Shown: in pieces, positions 24,373 to 32,968 of the stretch
Numbering within the stretch: position 1 is the stretch's first letter
Layout of the letters: each line of letters begins with the position of its first letter
From: Pedobacter cryoconitis
GTDB taxonomy: Bacteria; Bacteroidota; Bacteroidia; Sphingobacteriales; Sphingobacteriaceae
NCBI RefSeq assembly: GCF_014200595.1
Contig: NZ_JACHCG010000001.1
Span: 558,001 to 622,000 of the forward strand
Direction: 5' to 3'
DNA length: 64,000 nt
Notes under the pieces: model-generated
What the model saw: the letters and a program-made list of their open reading frames with translations, nothing else
The model's database searches: none
What the model was told of the DNA's origin: nothing
Program-made: the position numbers and the translations under genes

Positions 24373-25773
24373 CTATTTTTTCTTTTTAAACATCCCGAAT
24401 AATTTAGCAAAAAATCCTTTCTTATCCAGATCGTCACCAACTCCCGGCATGTAACTGCTGTTTTGAGGATGTTCTACTGTATACCCGAATTTAATACCGA
24501 CTCCCATATATACAGAAGCTCCGGCATAACTGTTATTCGTCAGGTCTGGCTGCTGTTTATAGGCCGCTGATTTTAAGACGTTGTCACTGCCTAAGAAAAA
24601 CTCGAAGTTCGGGGTTTGATATTTGGCCTGTGTGCCTAACATCATAAAGCCGTTTAAGTTGTAAATAGGGGAAAGGCTGACTGAGAATTCATTGTAGGCG
24701 AAGTTGTTGACTAAAGCGATATCTCCGCCTTTGTTCCAGACGTTTTTGGAAACGATGAAATTTGGCGTGTAAAAGTCGAATCTTTTAGAAACGAGTAAAT
24801 CAAGTTTAGCGTTCGTTGCAGTGTAGAACCCTTTTCGCTGGTCGTTGCTGGTAAAGAGGTCTTCTAATCTTCTTTGTAAGGTATTGCTGCTTTCGCCTTC
24901 CTGCACAGTAATATCCTGACCTTCAGGAACAGCAATAGAATGAGAATTTTTATTCCACCTGATAAAGCCCAGATCTTTCACACTTCCCATTAAAAAGTAA
25001 CCCGTTTTAGAAGTATAAGTTGTACCGAAACCCATTGAAAGTCCGGGGTTTTTAAAATCAGGGATCAGTGTATTTGTATTCAGCTCTTTTGCACGGAGAA
25101 AGTTGGATTGATAAGTTCCGCCAACATTAACGGTGAGTTGCCCGGCCGCTTGATTGAATTGTAAATCAGAGCTGGTAATATCTATTTTATTGTAAGTTAT
25201 TCCACTTAATAAACTCAGTTTTACACCAAAAGCCAGCTGTTTAGATACGTTTTCTCTGTAGTTCATACTGAACTGATGGTAAGACTGACCATAACCATTG
25301 CCATTGAAGGGATCACTAATGGTCTTATTAAATTTCTTAAAATCATCAAAAGCAACCAGTGTTGCATTCGTATAATCCGCAAAAGCATCTGATCTCATCT
25401 GCCACGAAAAACCTAACTCCTGGTGATCTTTGTAAGATTTAAAAATCCGGAAAGTGAACAAATAAATATTAGAAGTCTGATAAGCCTGATTTCTTCCATT
25501 GTCAATCGGAATACCTGTAGTGTTATACTTATCGCCATTAATCAATGTCCGGAGTGCGAAATTCGAAGCTCCTTTATTAGCGGCATTTAATCCGAAATAG
25601 GGAAGCAGGAAGTTTGAAGCATATTGACGGGAAGAATCGAGTACAAAAGCTTTCTGTGCTGGATTTTCGAAGGCATCAAATAGTGTTTTAGTATTAAACA
25701 ATCCGTATTGTTGTGCCTTAATTTGTGTAGACAGGATTAGAAAAAGGCTCAGTATAAGGTATCTTTTTGCCAT
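24373..25773 (-). CDS. DUF5723-like outer-membrane beta-barrel protein
   Basis: A 466-residue exported protein with a signal peptide (MAKRYLILSLFLILSTQIKA) and alternating beta-strand segments throughout, such as LGFSWQMRSDAFADY and MSMGFGTTYTSKTGYF-like strands, typical of Bacteroidota outer-membrane porin-like proteins of the DUF5723 type. The tail ends in a lysine-rich stretch (KKGFFAKLFGMFKKKK), which is unusual for a barrel and suggests a periplasmic C-terminal extension. A second envelope protein gene lies 48 bp upstream on the same strand and may be co-transcribed. Function unknown. Confidence 0.75.
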   Translation of the reverse strand: MAKRYLILSLFLILSTQIKAQQYGLFNTKTLFDAFENPAQKAFVLDSSRQYASNFLLPYFGLNAANKGASNFALRTLINGDKYNTTGIPIDNGRNQAYQTSNIYLFTFRIFKSYKDHQELGFSWQMRSDAFADYTNATLVAFDDFKKFNKTISDPFNGNGYGQSYHQFSMNYRENVSKQLAFGVKLSLLSGITYNKIDITSSDLQFNQAAGQLTVNVGGTYQSNFLRAKELNTNTLIPDFKNPGLSMGFGTTYTSKTGYFLMGSVKDLGFIRWNKNSHSIAVPEGQDITVQEGESSNTLQRRLEDLFTSNDQRKGFYTATNAKLDLLVSKRFDFYTPNFIVSKNVWNKGGDIALVNNFAYNEFSVSLSPIYNLNGFMMLGTQAKYQTPNFEFFLGSDNVLKSAAYKQQPDLTNNSYAGASVYMGVGIKFGYTVEHPQNSSYMPGVGDDLDKKGFFAKLFGMFKKKK

Positions 25774-25821
25774 AAGTTGAAAACGATTTTTAAATATGGT
25801 AATTTAAAAAATAGATTCTGA

Positions 25822-27405
25822 TTATTTAATTGTTAAATTTTGAAGGGTATCAGTGACTACCTCCGGAATTGTATTCAACAATAGGTTGGTTTGAAAAGCT
25901 CCTTTATCACCATTAAGCTGATAAATCATAGAACTGAACTTTTCCAGGCCCTCTTTTTTGATCATATGGTTATAATACGGCATATAGACAGCCCTTCTGA
26001 CCAGATCAGCAGAATTCTTACGATTCACATAATAAGTCACATTTGATGTTTTTGAAAGCTGACTGTATATGTTGATATAATCGGGGGTATTAATCAGTAA
26101 TTTGTTATTGTGGTAATCATTTAGAAAAGACTGTAAGGCACCAGGTTGATTGGAAAAGACCATATAATTATCAATTATTGTATAATACGGTCTGCTGAAA
26201 GCCCTGAAGGGTTCACCGAAATAACAATATAAAAGTCCTGATTTTTTGAACCTTTTGATATCTGTATTGTAATCATCACTCATGTCCAGCAACAGTTGTT
26301 TTACTTTATCGCCATTGGTCAGATTGATTGCTGCTATATTCTCTGCTGATTTAAGCTGAAAAGAGATCAGCTGATTTTGAAAATAAACGGGGAATATTTT
26401 TTCTGCATCTAAATGATACTCATTGTTAAAGCTATTGATGGTGTTTTTGATTTTCTGAGCTTCCTTATTGACTAAAAACCAGTTGCTTAGTCCTTTTCTC
26501 CAGCTTTTATAATCAGTCAGTGCATATAATTTGAAGTTCGCTGTGTTTTCTGGTAAGAGGTTGTCAATGTCGTTTTTTTGCGGAGCCAGTGCAGCAAAAA
26601 GTGTCAGGTAGTTTTTCTGATCATTGAGTGCTGAACTTCCGTTAAAAAATAACCGCTCTTTACTGAAGTTATAATTCAGTGCAGCAAATGAATTTTGCTG
26701 ATTAAGCACAGACAAACCACCATTCAGATGACCAGGAAGCATTGATTTTAATAAAGCAGGTATTTTATTGAAATCAATATATAAGTTTCCTAAACTATTT
26801 CTTTTGAACTTATTGCTGGCTTTTATATAGGCTACAAACTGATTGTTTTCTTCATTTGAAACTGCTTTTGCTGCTGCTTTTACAGGGTTCATGCTGTTAG
26901 AAAGGAGAATCAGGTTTTTCTCGATATTCAGGTAAAATGTAGCACTATCATTTAAGACGAGTTTCATCATTCCGCTATCAGTAGTCAGCTTAACCCCGTT
27001 TGATTGCAGGGCACTGTATAATTTTGGTTTATCCAGTTCATCATTTAACTGGGTGCTGATCAGGTAGTCGATCTCTTTATTTTTTCCGGCAGAGAAACTG
27101 ATAAAAATATTTTTGTTGCCTACCAGGTTATTAATTGCGGGATTAGCGATCAAAGTGCGCTTTAGCAAACTGAGCTGATTGAATTTATCCTGTCCCATTA
27201 ATTTTTCAAAGAAATCCTGTCCTTTCAGAATGTCGAATATGCTTTTGTCATTTTGAATACAGAATACAAGACCAGAATTTGCTGTTGCCGCATACAGACT
27301 AGTTTCCTTATAGGAAGTTTCCTTGTTCAGTTTAGAAAAATATAAGTAGGCCATACCCACAATGGCTGCGAATAAAGTAAAGAGGGTGAGGTATATCTTT
27401 TTCAT
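25822..27405 (-). CDS. Membrane-anchored or exported protein of unknown function
   Basis: A 527-residue protein with one N-terminal hydrophobic segment (IYLTLFTLFAAIVGMAYLYF) that may be a signal anchor, since no clear cleavage site is visible. The rest is extracytoplasmic and mixed alpha/beta, without cysteine motifs or enzyme signatures I recognise; the two-lobed layout loosely recalls DUF3352-type proteins. It is the first gene of a probable pair with the DUF5723-like gene. Upstream is the 538-bp gene-free region with the large palindrome. Confidence 0.6.
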   Translation of the reverse strand: MKKIYLTLFTLFAAIVGMAYLYFSKLNKETSYKETSLYAATANSGLVFCIQNDKSIFDILKGQDFFEKLMGQDKFNQLSLLKRTLIANPAINNLVGNKNIFISFSAGKNKEIDYLISTQLNDELDKPKLYSALQSNGVKLTTDSGMMKLVLNDSATFYLNIEKNLILLSNSMNPVKAAAKAVSNEENNQFVAYIKASNKFKRNSLGNLYIDFNKIPALLKSMLPGHLNGGLSVLNQQNSFAALNYNFSKERLFFNGSSALNDQKNYLTLFAALAPQKNDIDNLLPENTANFKLYALTDYKSWRKGLSNWFLVNKEAQKIKNTINSFNNEYHLDAEKIFPVYFQNQLISFQLKSAENIAAINLTNGDKVKQLLLDMSDDYNTDIKRFKKSGLLYCYFGEPFRAFSRPYYTIIDNYMVFSNQPGALQSFLNDYHNNKLLINTPDYINIYSQLSKTSNVTYYVNRKNSADLVRRAVYMPYYNHMIKKEGLEKFSSMIYQLNGDKGAFQTNLLLNTIPEVVTDTLQNLTIK

Positions 27406-27943
27406 TTGCGTTTAACAAATTTAAGGTAATTGTTGCGCATTAGGTGATTTTTTATTGTTAAAACGGGCTTTCTTCTTATGTTTTACAGGATTGGAGAGAA
27501 GAACTTGCTGGTTCTGATGAATTCTTGTCAGAACCGGGGACGAATCTGGTTGAACACTGGTTGTGTTTTAGTTGAATAGTGTCTTGAAAGGACATTAAAG
27601 CGATATTAGAATGAGGTTGGAATGACTGTGGTCATTGCAAGGTCATTCCAACCTCATTCTAAGGTCATTTCAAGGCACTATTCAATATAGTTTCAACACT
27701 TGTTTTATACGCCAAGGCCACGTTTTATAGTCAATTGGAATGTCATTTTTTCTAAACTGCAAAAAGCCCCTGTTTTTTAAGGTAAATTGCTGTTACTCTT
27801 TGGGGATGGAGGTCGGTGGGTATTGTCAGCAATCCCTTTATTTAAGCACCTATAAGTGGCTTAAATAAATAATTTGCATATAGCATTAACAAAAATGCAT
27901 TTAGGTTGCGTAATTTTACCGGGCTGGAATTAAGAAGAATTGA
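27406..27943. other. 538-bp gene-free region rich in inverted repeats
   Basis: No convincing coding frame is present. Besides the large palindrome (27572-27685) it holds an 8-bp hairpin GGTTCTGA/TCAGAACC (27510-27517, 27528-27535), preceded by GAAC-GTTC, and a 10-bp hairpin TTATTTAAGC/GCTTAAATAA (27838-27847, 27859-27868). The last may belong to the leader or operator of the DUF423-priA operon. The region must also contain the start signals of both flanking divergent units. Confidence 0.7.
27572..27685. repeat. 114-bp imperfect palindrome (possible palindromic repeat element or structured RNA)
   Basis: The inner stem is a perfect 21-bp inverted repeat: TTAGAATGAGGTTGGAATGAC (21 bases, shown here in two parts: TTAGAATGAGG and TTGGAATGAC) at 27606-27626 against 27642-27662, with a 15-nt loop. 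The outer stem pairs TTGAATAGTG (27572-27581) with CACTATTCAA (27676-27685), continued by a T-G wobble and CTTGAAA/TTTCAAG (27583-27589, 27668-27674). An asymmetric internal loop separates the stems. There is no T-run, so a simple terminator is unlikely. Related GAATG and TTGAA words also lie just outside the structure. Confidence 0.7.
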
Positions 27944-28330
27944 ATGAATAGAAAAATAATTTTGACTGCCTCTTTCTTTGGAGCAGTAGCGGTAATACTA
28001 GGTGCATTTGGTGCACATGGGCTGAAAAATGTAGTTGCTGCTGATCAGCTGGCCATCTGGAGCAAGGGCGTTGAATATCAGTTTTATCATACGTTTGCCT
28101 TACTTTTTCTATCCACCTTTGCCAGGTTCAGAAATAAACTGGTTGATTTCGCCTATTACTGCTTTACTGTAGGGATTATCTTCTTTTCGGGATCACTTTA
28201 TCTGCTGGCTACCCGTGAGGTATTACAGTTAAGCTGGGTAAATATTGTGGGCCCTATTACTCCTTTAGGAGGATTATTATTAATTACCGGCTGGATTTTT
28301 CTATTCTTTGCCGCCTTAAAAAACAGATAA
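27944..28330 (+). CDS. DUF423 family membrane protein
   Basis: A 128-residue integral membrane protein of the DUF423 (YgdD/TMEM256-like) family. Four transmembrane helices; the first carries the family motif GAFGAHGLKN at about 21-30, followed by EYQFYHTFALLF, which is also diagnostic. Function unknown in all lineages. The stop codon is immediately followed by the priA start codon, so the two form an operon. Confidence 0.9.
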   Translation: MNRKIILTASFFGAVAVILGAFGAHGLKNVVAADQLAIWSKGVEYQFYHTFALLFLSTFARFRNKLVDFAYYCFTVGIIFFSGSLYLLATREVLQLSWVNIVGPITPLGGLLLITGWIFLFFAALKNR

Positions 28331-30811
28331 ATGCAGGAATTAAATGATATTGATTTTTCAGAAAGAGATACCTTATTTATAGAAGTAATTTTACCGCTTT
28401 CTCTTTCAAAAAACTATATCTACCGTGTTCCATTTGACTTAAATGAACATACTGCCGTTGGTAAAAGAGTAATCGTGCAGTTTGGAAAAAATAAAATCTA
28501 TACTGCGCTGATTAAGAGTATCAGTCAGACTGCTCCAGCTTTGTACCAGGCAAAATATATTATCGATGTTATAGATGAACATCCGGTTGTAAACCTGATG
28601 CAATTGCAATTCTGGGACTGGATGACCGCATACTACCTCTGTAATGAAGGGGATGTGATGTCTGCTGCGCTGCCAGCGGGATTAAAACTGGCCAGTGAGA
28701 CTATCATCATCCTGCGGGAAGATGTCTCTTTAGAAGAGCTGGAACTGACTGATAAAGAGAATATACTGATTACTGCACTGGAAAAGCAAAAACGCCTGAC
28801 CGTGGATCAGATTTCTAAGTTATTAGGACAGAAAACCGTATTTCCACTGATCCGTTCTCTTTTAGATAAAGAGGTGGTTCACATTGCGGAAGAAGTTGTT
28901 GAAAAATATAAGCCTTTATTAAAATCATATATTACCCTGAATCCTTTTTATCTTGAAGAAGGGAATTTCAAACAATTGTTCGAAGTGCTTGAACGTGCAC
29001 CCAAACAACTGGATGCTTTGCTGATGTATATCAAACTTTCCAAATCAGGAATTGAAATATCAAGGCAGCAATTACTGGAAGACAGCTGTTGCGGGCAGGC
29101 AACGTTGAAAGCACTGCTGGATAAGGAGATCTTCTTCCTTAAAAAGAAAGTAGTGAGCAGGCTGAATGATGAATCAGATGATATGATTCTTAATTTTAAG
29201 CTCAGCCCGGCACAAAATGCGGCTTTAGAACAAATAGAAACGGAGTTCCAGACCAAAGATGTTGTTTTATTACACGGGATAACCGCTTCCGGTAAAACCC
29301 AGGTCTATATCAAACTGATTGAGCAGGCGATTGAAAAAGGCGGACAGGTTTTGTTCCTTTTGCCTGAAATTGCGTTGACCACACAGATTGTAGAACGGAT
29401 CAAGCGCTATTTTGGAGATGCGATTGGGGTATATCACTCGAAGTTCAATGACAACGAGCGGGTAGAGATCTGGAACAGTGTGATGAACGGTAAATATAAA
29501 ATCGTCCTTGGTGCACGTTCTGCGGTGTTTTTGCCCTTTAAAAATTTGAAACTGATTGTAGTGGATGAGGAGCATGAATCATCGTACAAGCAAAATGAAC
29601 CCGCGCCAAGATACCAGGCCAGGGATGCCGCAGTTTACCTGGCACATTTGCATCAGTCGAAAATTATACTGGGTTCGGCCACACCATCAATAGAAAGTTA
29701 TTACAATGCACTGCATCAAAAATATGGCTTAGTTACCCTGAGTGAACGTTTTGGAGGTGTTGAACTTCCTGTTCAGGAAGTGGTGGGGATTGCTGAAGAA
29801 ACCAAAAAGAAGAAAATGGTTTCTTATTTCTCCAGCGTATTAATTGATGATATCACCGCAACGCTCGAAAGAAAAGAGCAGGTTATTCTTTTCCAGAACC
29901 GCAGGGGTTATGCGACTATCCTGATTTGTAAAACATGTGGTTTTGCGCCTAAGTGTGTGAACTGTGATGTAAGCCTTACTTTCCACAAAAGCAGTGGTAA
30001 ACTGCATTGCCATTATTGCGGATACCACGAAAGCAGTATGAATATTTGTCCTGCCTGTGGCTCTGTACATATTGAACAAAAGGGGTTTGGAACGGAAAGA
30101 ATAGAGGAGGAGTTAAGCCTGATTTTTCCGGAAGTGAAAATTGCAAGGCTTGATGTAGACAGCACCAGGACAAAAAATAGTCTTCAGAAGATCATTGGTG
30201 ATTTCCAGGAAAAGAAAACGGATATTCTGATTGGTACACAAATGGTGGCTAAAGGTCTTGATTTTGATAATGTAACCCTGATCGGGGTGATCAATGCAGA
30301 TACTTTATTGAATTACCCTGATTTCAGAGCTTTTGAGCGTAGTTTTCAGTTGTTAGCACAGGTTGCAGGCCGTGCTGGCAGAAGAGACAAGCAGGGAAAG
30401 GTATGCATCCAGGCCTATGATGCAGATCACAGGATTATCAAACAGGTAGTGGACAACAATTACCTGGAAATGTTTAATGATGAAATTGCCGAACGCAGAC
30501 AGTTCCATTATCCGCCTTTTACCAGGCTGATCTTTATCAATGTGAAACATAAAGATTCAAATTTGCTCAATGCAGCAGCTGCGCGTTTTGCTACGCTGTT
30601 AAGGGCGCAACTCGGAACACGGGTACTGGGGCCGGAACAGCCCCTGGTTTCCAGAATCAGAAATTATTATATCAAACAACTGATCATTAAATCTGATAAG
30701 TCAACGGCTATTCACAAGGTTAAAGCAGCACTTAAACAGACTATCGCAGACTTTAACGGAGAAAATACTTTTAAAGGAATAATTATACAGATAGATGTAG
30801 ATCCTTATTAG
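28331..30811 (+). CDS. priA: Primosomal replication protein N' (helicase PriA)
   Basis: An 826-residue superfamily 2 helicase that restarts stalled replication forks. Order: N-terminal 3'-OH-binding and winged-helix region (1 to about 290), Walker A GITASGKTQVY (about 316-326), DEEH box VVDEEHESSY, motif III GSATPS, then the zinc-binding insertion with four CxxC pairs (CKTCGFAPKCVNC, CHYCG, CPACG), motif V GTQMVAKGLDF and motif VI QVAGRAGR. Length is normal to slightly long. It directly follows DUF423 without a gap. Confidence 0.97.
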   Translation: MQELNDIDFSERDTLFIEVILPLSLSKNYIYRVPFDLNEHTAVGKRVIVQFGKNKIYTALIKSISQTAPALYQAKYIIDVIDEHPVVNLMQLQFWDWMTAYYLCNEGDVMSAALPAGLKLASETIIILREDVSLEELELTDKENILITALEKQKRLTVDQISKLLGQKTVFPLIRSLLDKEVVHIAEEVVEKYKPLLKSYITLNPFYLEEGNFKQLFEVLERAPKQLDALLMYIKLSKSGIEISRQQLLEDSCCGQATLKALLDKEIFFLKKKVVSRLNDESDDMILNFKLSPAQNAALEQIETEFQTKDVVLLHGITASGKTQVYIKLIEQAIEKGGQVLFLLPEIALTTQIVERIKRYFGDAIGVYHSKFNDNERVEIWNSVMNGKYKIVLGARSAVFLPFKNLKLIVVDEEHESSYKQNEPAPRYQARDAAVYLAHLHQSKIILGSATPSIESYYNALHQKYGLVTLSERFGGVELPVQEVVGIAEETKKKKMVSYFSSVLIDDITATLERKEQVILFQNRRGYATILICKTCGFAPKCVNCDVSLTFHKSSGKLHCHYCGYHESSMNICPACGSVHIEQKGFGTERIEEELSLIFPEVKIARLDVDSTRTKNSLQKIIGDFQEKKTDILIGTQMVAKGLDFDNVTLIGVINADTLLNYPDFRAFERSFQLLAQVAGRAGRRDKQGKVCIQAYDADHRIIKQVVDNNYLEMFNDEIAERRQFHYPPFTRLIFINVKHKDSNLLNAAAARFATLLRAQLGTRVLGPEQPLVSRIRNYYIKQLIIKSDKSTAIHKVKAALKQTIADFNGENTFKGIIIQIDVDPY

Positions 30812-30823
30812 GGAGCCCGGAAA

Positions 30824-31501
30824 TTAATTCCTGCTTCCCAAATTGAACTGCAAGCCTACAGTGACCGGACTAAAAAGAAATTCTTTTTTGGATTCGGAGG
30901 TTTCTGTTCGCAAGGCCGTAGTGTTTTGTGCAACAGTCTGTGTTCGTAAGCGGGAAAGGTATAATTCCAGGCTGCCTTCTGCAAAAATAGAAAGCTGCTC
31001 AATGGGAGTTATCCGGATTCCCAGCGTAGGCCCTAAGGTCAGCCCGTTTTTTATAGCTTCCATCTGATCTGTTAACGCAATTGTTCTCTGTAGGTTTATG
31101 AAGTCTCTTAAACCCTTAAAGCGGTTATAGCGATAGCCAATGTCAAAAGCAAAATAAGGTTGTATATTGGAATAATTCAGGTTTTTCTCAAATCCCACTT
31201 TAATCGCATAGTCAGTTACTTTTCCATTAACCAGGTTACAGTTCGTACAATCACTTTTAAAGTCAAGTGATTGATTCATAAATCTTCCGCTTAAGCGATA
31301 ATTGATCTGGCGGTCATCAATTTTAAATATACCACCGTTAAATTTGGTCGTTATATATTTAAGCGGGTCCTGATCACCTATCCTTGGGAGCTGGAGGTAA
31401 CTGAATGCATTAAACCCGGCACTGTAAGTACTGCCAGACTGTGAGCGGGCATTCAGGACAAAAAGAGAAACGAGTAAAAGTGAGAGCAATCCTTGTTTCA
31501 T
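30824..31501 (-). CDS. Outer-membrane beta-barrel-like protein, function unknown
   Basis: A 225-residue exported protein: signal peptide ending around NARSQ, then alternating strands (for example IQPYFAFDIGYRYNRF, LTLGPTLGIRITPIEQ) and a C-terminus VTVGLQFNLG typical of small outer-membrane barrels. An extracellular CTNC motif (DCTNCNLVNG) sits in a probable loop. Convergent with priA across 12 bp; upstream is a 278-bp AT-rich region shared with divergent pcm, in which I see only poly-A/T tracts and no clear structure. No specific family recognised. Confidence 0.7.
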   Translation of the reverse strand: MKQGLLSLLLVSLFVLNARSQSGSTYSAGFNAFSYLQLPRIGDQDPLKYITTKFNGGIFKIDDRQINYRLSGRFMNQSLDFKSDCTNCNLVNGKVTDYAIKVGFEKNLNYSNIQPYFAFDIGYRYNRFKGLRDFINLQRTIALTDQMEAIKNGLTLGPTLGIRITPIEQLSIFAEGSLELYLSRLRTQTVAQNTTALRTETSESKKEFLFSPVTVGLQFNLGSRN

Positions 31502-31779
31502 AAAGCGTTAGTTTTCATTTAACTATATAAAAATATGTATTATTTTACTTGTCGGATTAAAATCGGCCTCAGATTTTTTTATTTGTTCTAATAAGTAATA
31601 TTCCCGTTTTTACTGAAAAAAAATTATTCTTTTGTCTTGAATAAGTGAAAGATTTATTCTTTTCATTAACAGCCAGATTTGTTGTTTAATATTTGATCTG
31701 TTGGCTTTTACGGCTTTGAGGTTAAATTCATCCAATTAAAACCTTAAAAATCGATTTCAAAGAAGTATTTTTGAGATCA

Positions 31780-32436
31780 ATGGCATACAAGTTTGTAGAT
31801 AATTACCGGGAAAGAGGAGCAAGGAAGAAATTGGTGGAGCATCTTAAATCAAGAGGCATCACAGATGAGCGGGTACTGAGTGCAATTGGAAAAGTACCGC
31901 GACATTTTTTCTTTGATGAAACCTTCTGGAACCAGGCTTATAAAGATATTGCTTTCCCGATTGGTGACGGTCAAACCATTTCTCAGCCTTATACGGTAGC
32001 TTATCAGAGTGAATTGCTGCATATCAGCAAAGGTGATAAAGTACTGGAAATAGGGACTGGTTCTGGTTATCAGACTTGTATTTTAATGGAATTGGGGGCA
32101 GAAGTATTTACTATCGAAAGACAGGAAAGTATTTACAAACACACCCTTAAAGTATTACCGGGAATGGGGTATAGTGCGAATTTCTTTTTTGGAGATGGTT
32201 CAATGGGAATTGCAGCACATGCACCTTATCACAAGATTATTGTAACTGCTGGTGCGCCGTTTGTTCCTGAAATCTTATTGAAACAACTAAAAATTGGTGG
32301 TATGCTGGTAATACCGGTAGGTGATGAGCATTCCCAGACTATGGTTACCGTGATCCGTGTCAGTGAAACTGATTATGAAAAGTTTGAACTGGATACTTTT
32401 AGGTTTGTACCACTGGTAGGGGACCAGGCCTGGTAA
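31780..32436 (+). CDS. pcm: Protein-L-isoaspartate O-methyltransferase
   Basis: A 218-residue SAM-dependent repair enzyme that methylates isoaspartyl residues in aged proteins. SAM motif I LEIGTGSGYQTCIL at about 81-94, substrate-site block IGDGQTISQPYTVA at about 51-64, and PVGD near the C-terminus. The ATG at 31780 is used rather than an in-frame TTG at 31771. A TATTTTTG box (31766-31773) almost touches the ATG, hinting at a near-leaderless transcript. Its stop is one base from the end of convergent smpB. Confidence 0.95.
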   Translation: MAYKFVDNYRERGARKKLVEHLKSRGITDERVLSAIGKVPRHFFFDETFWNQAYKDIAFPIGDGQTISQPYTVAYQSELLHISKGDKVLEIGTGSGYQTCILMELGAEVFTIERQESIYKHTLKVLPGMGYSANFFFGDGSMGIAAHAPYHKIIVTAGAPFVPEILLKQLKIGGMLVIPVGDEHSQTMVTVIRVSETDYEKFELDTFRFVPLVGDQAW

Positions 32437-32437
32437 T

Positions 32438-32887
32438 TTAGCCTTTCATTGCCCGGTCCATTTCACGTTTAGATTCGCGGTCTTTGATGCTGTCTCTTTT
32501 ATCAAAGTCTTTTTTACCCTGCGCCAATGCAATTTCTATTTTTGCAAAGCCTCTCTCGTTCGTGAAAATGCGAAGCGGAACAATTGTGTACCCTTTTTCT
32601 TCACTTCTGAATTTCAGCTTTTTCAATTCCTTTTTTTGCAGCAGTAAAATCCGGTCACGTTTAATATCATGGTGATGGAAAGAACTGTGGCTGTATTCTG
32701 AGATATGAAGATTTCTTACATAAAGTACATTGCCAATGAACATGCAGAAGGCATCGGTCATATTGGCTTTACCTTGTCTGATTGCCTTTATTTCTGTTCC
32801 AAGCAAAGCCAGTCCGGCATTGTATTTATCAACAACATGGTAATCGAAGTATGCTCTTTTATTTTTTATTTGAATGTCAGTCGCCAT
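32438..32887 (-). CDS. smpB: SsrA-binding protein SmpB
   Basis: A 149-residue partner of tmRNA in rescuing stalled ribosomes. Core motifs: NKRAYFDYHVVDKYNAGLAL, LLGTEIKAIRQGKANMTDAF, and ISEYSHSSFHHHD, followed by the basic C-terminal tail DKRDSIKDRESKREMDRAMK that enters the decoding site. Length is normal. It is separated from the upstream Nramp gene by a strong hairpin, so it has its own transcript. The tmRNA gene itself is not in the window. Confidence 0.97.
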   Translation of the reverse strand: MATDIQIKNKRAYFDYHVVDKYNAGLALLGTEIKAIRQGKANMTDAFCMFIGNVLYVRNLHISEYSHSSFHHHDIKRDRILLLQKKELKKLKFRSEEKGYTIVPLRIFTNERGFAKIEIALAQGKKDFDKRDSIKDRESKREMDRAMKG

Positions 32888-32902
32888 AGAATCAGCTAAT
32901 AT

Positions 32903-32937
32903 CAGAAAGAATTGCCGATTTATGGCAATTCTTTCTG
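32903..32937 (-). terminator. 14-bp hairpin terminator after the Nramp gene
   Basis: CAGAAAGAATTGCC (32903-32916) pairs perfectly with GGCAATTCTTTCTG (32924-32937) around a 7-nt loop. It lies 32 bp past the stop of the minus-strand Nramp transporter gene and just before the smpB start. No long U-tract is present, so its strength is uncertain. Confidence 0.7.
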
Positions 32938-32968
32938 AATTTTACAAAGGATATAGGATTCTGGCAGC

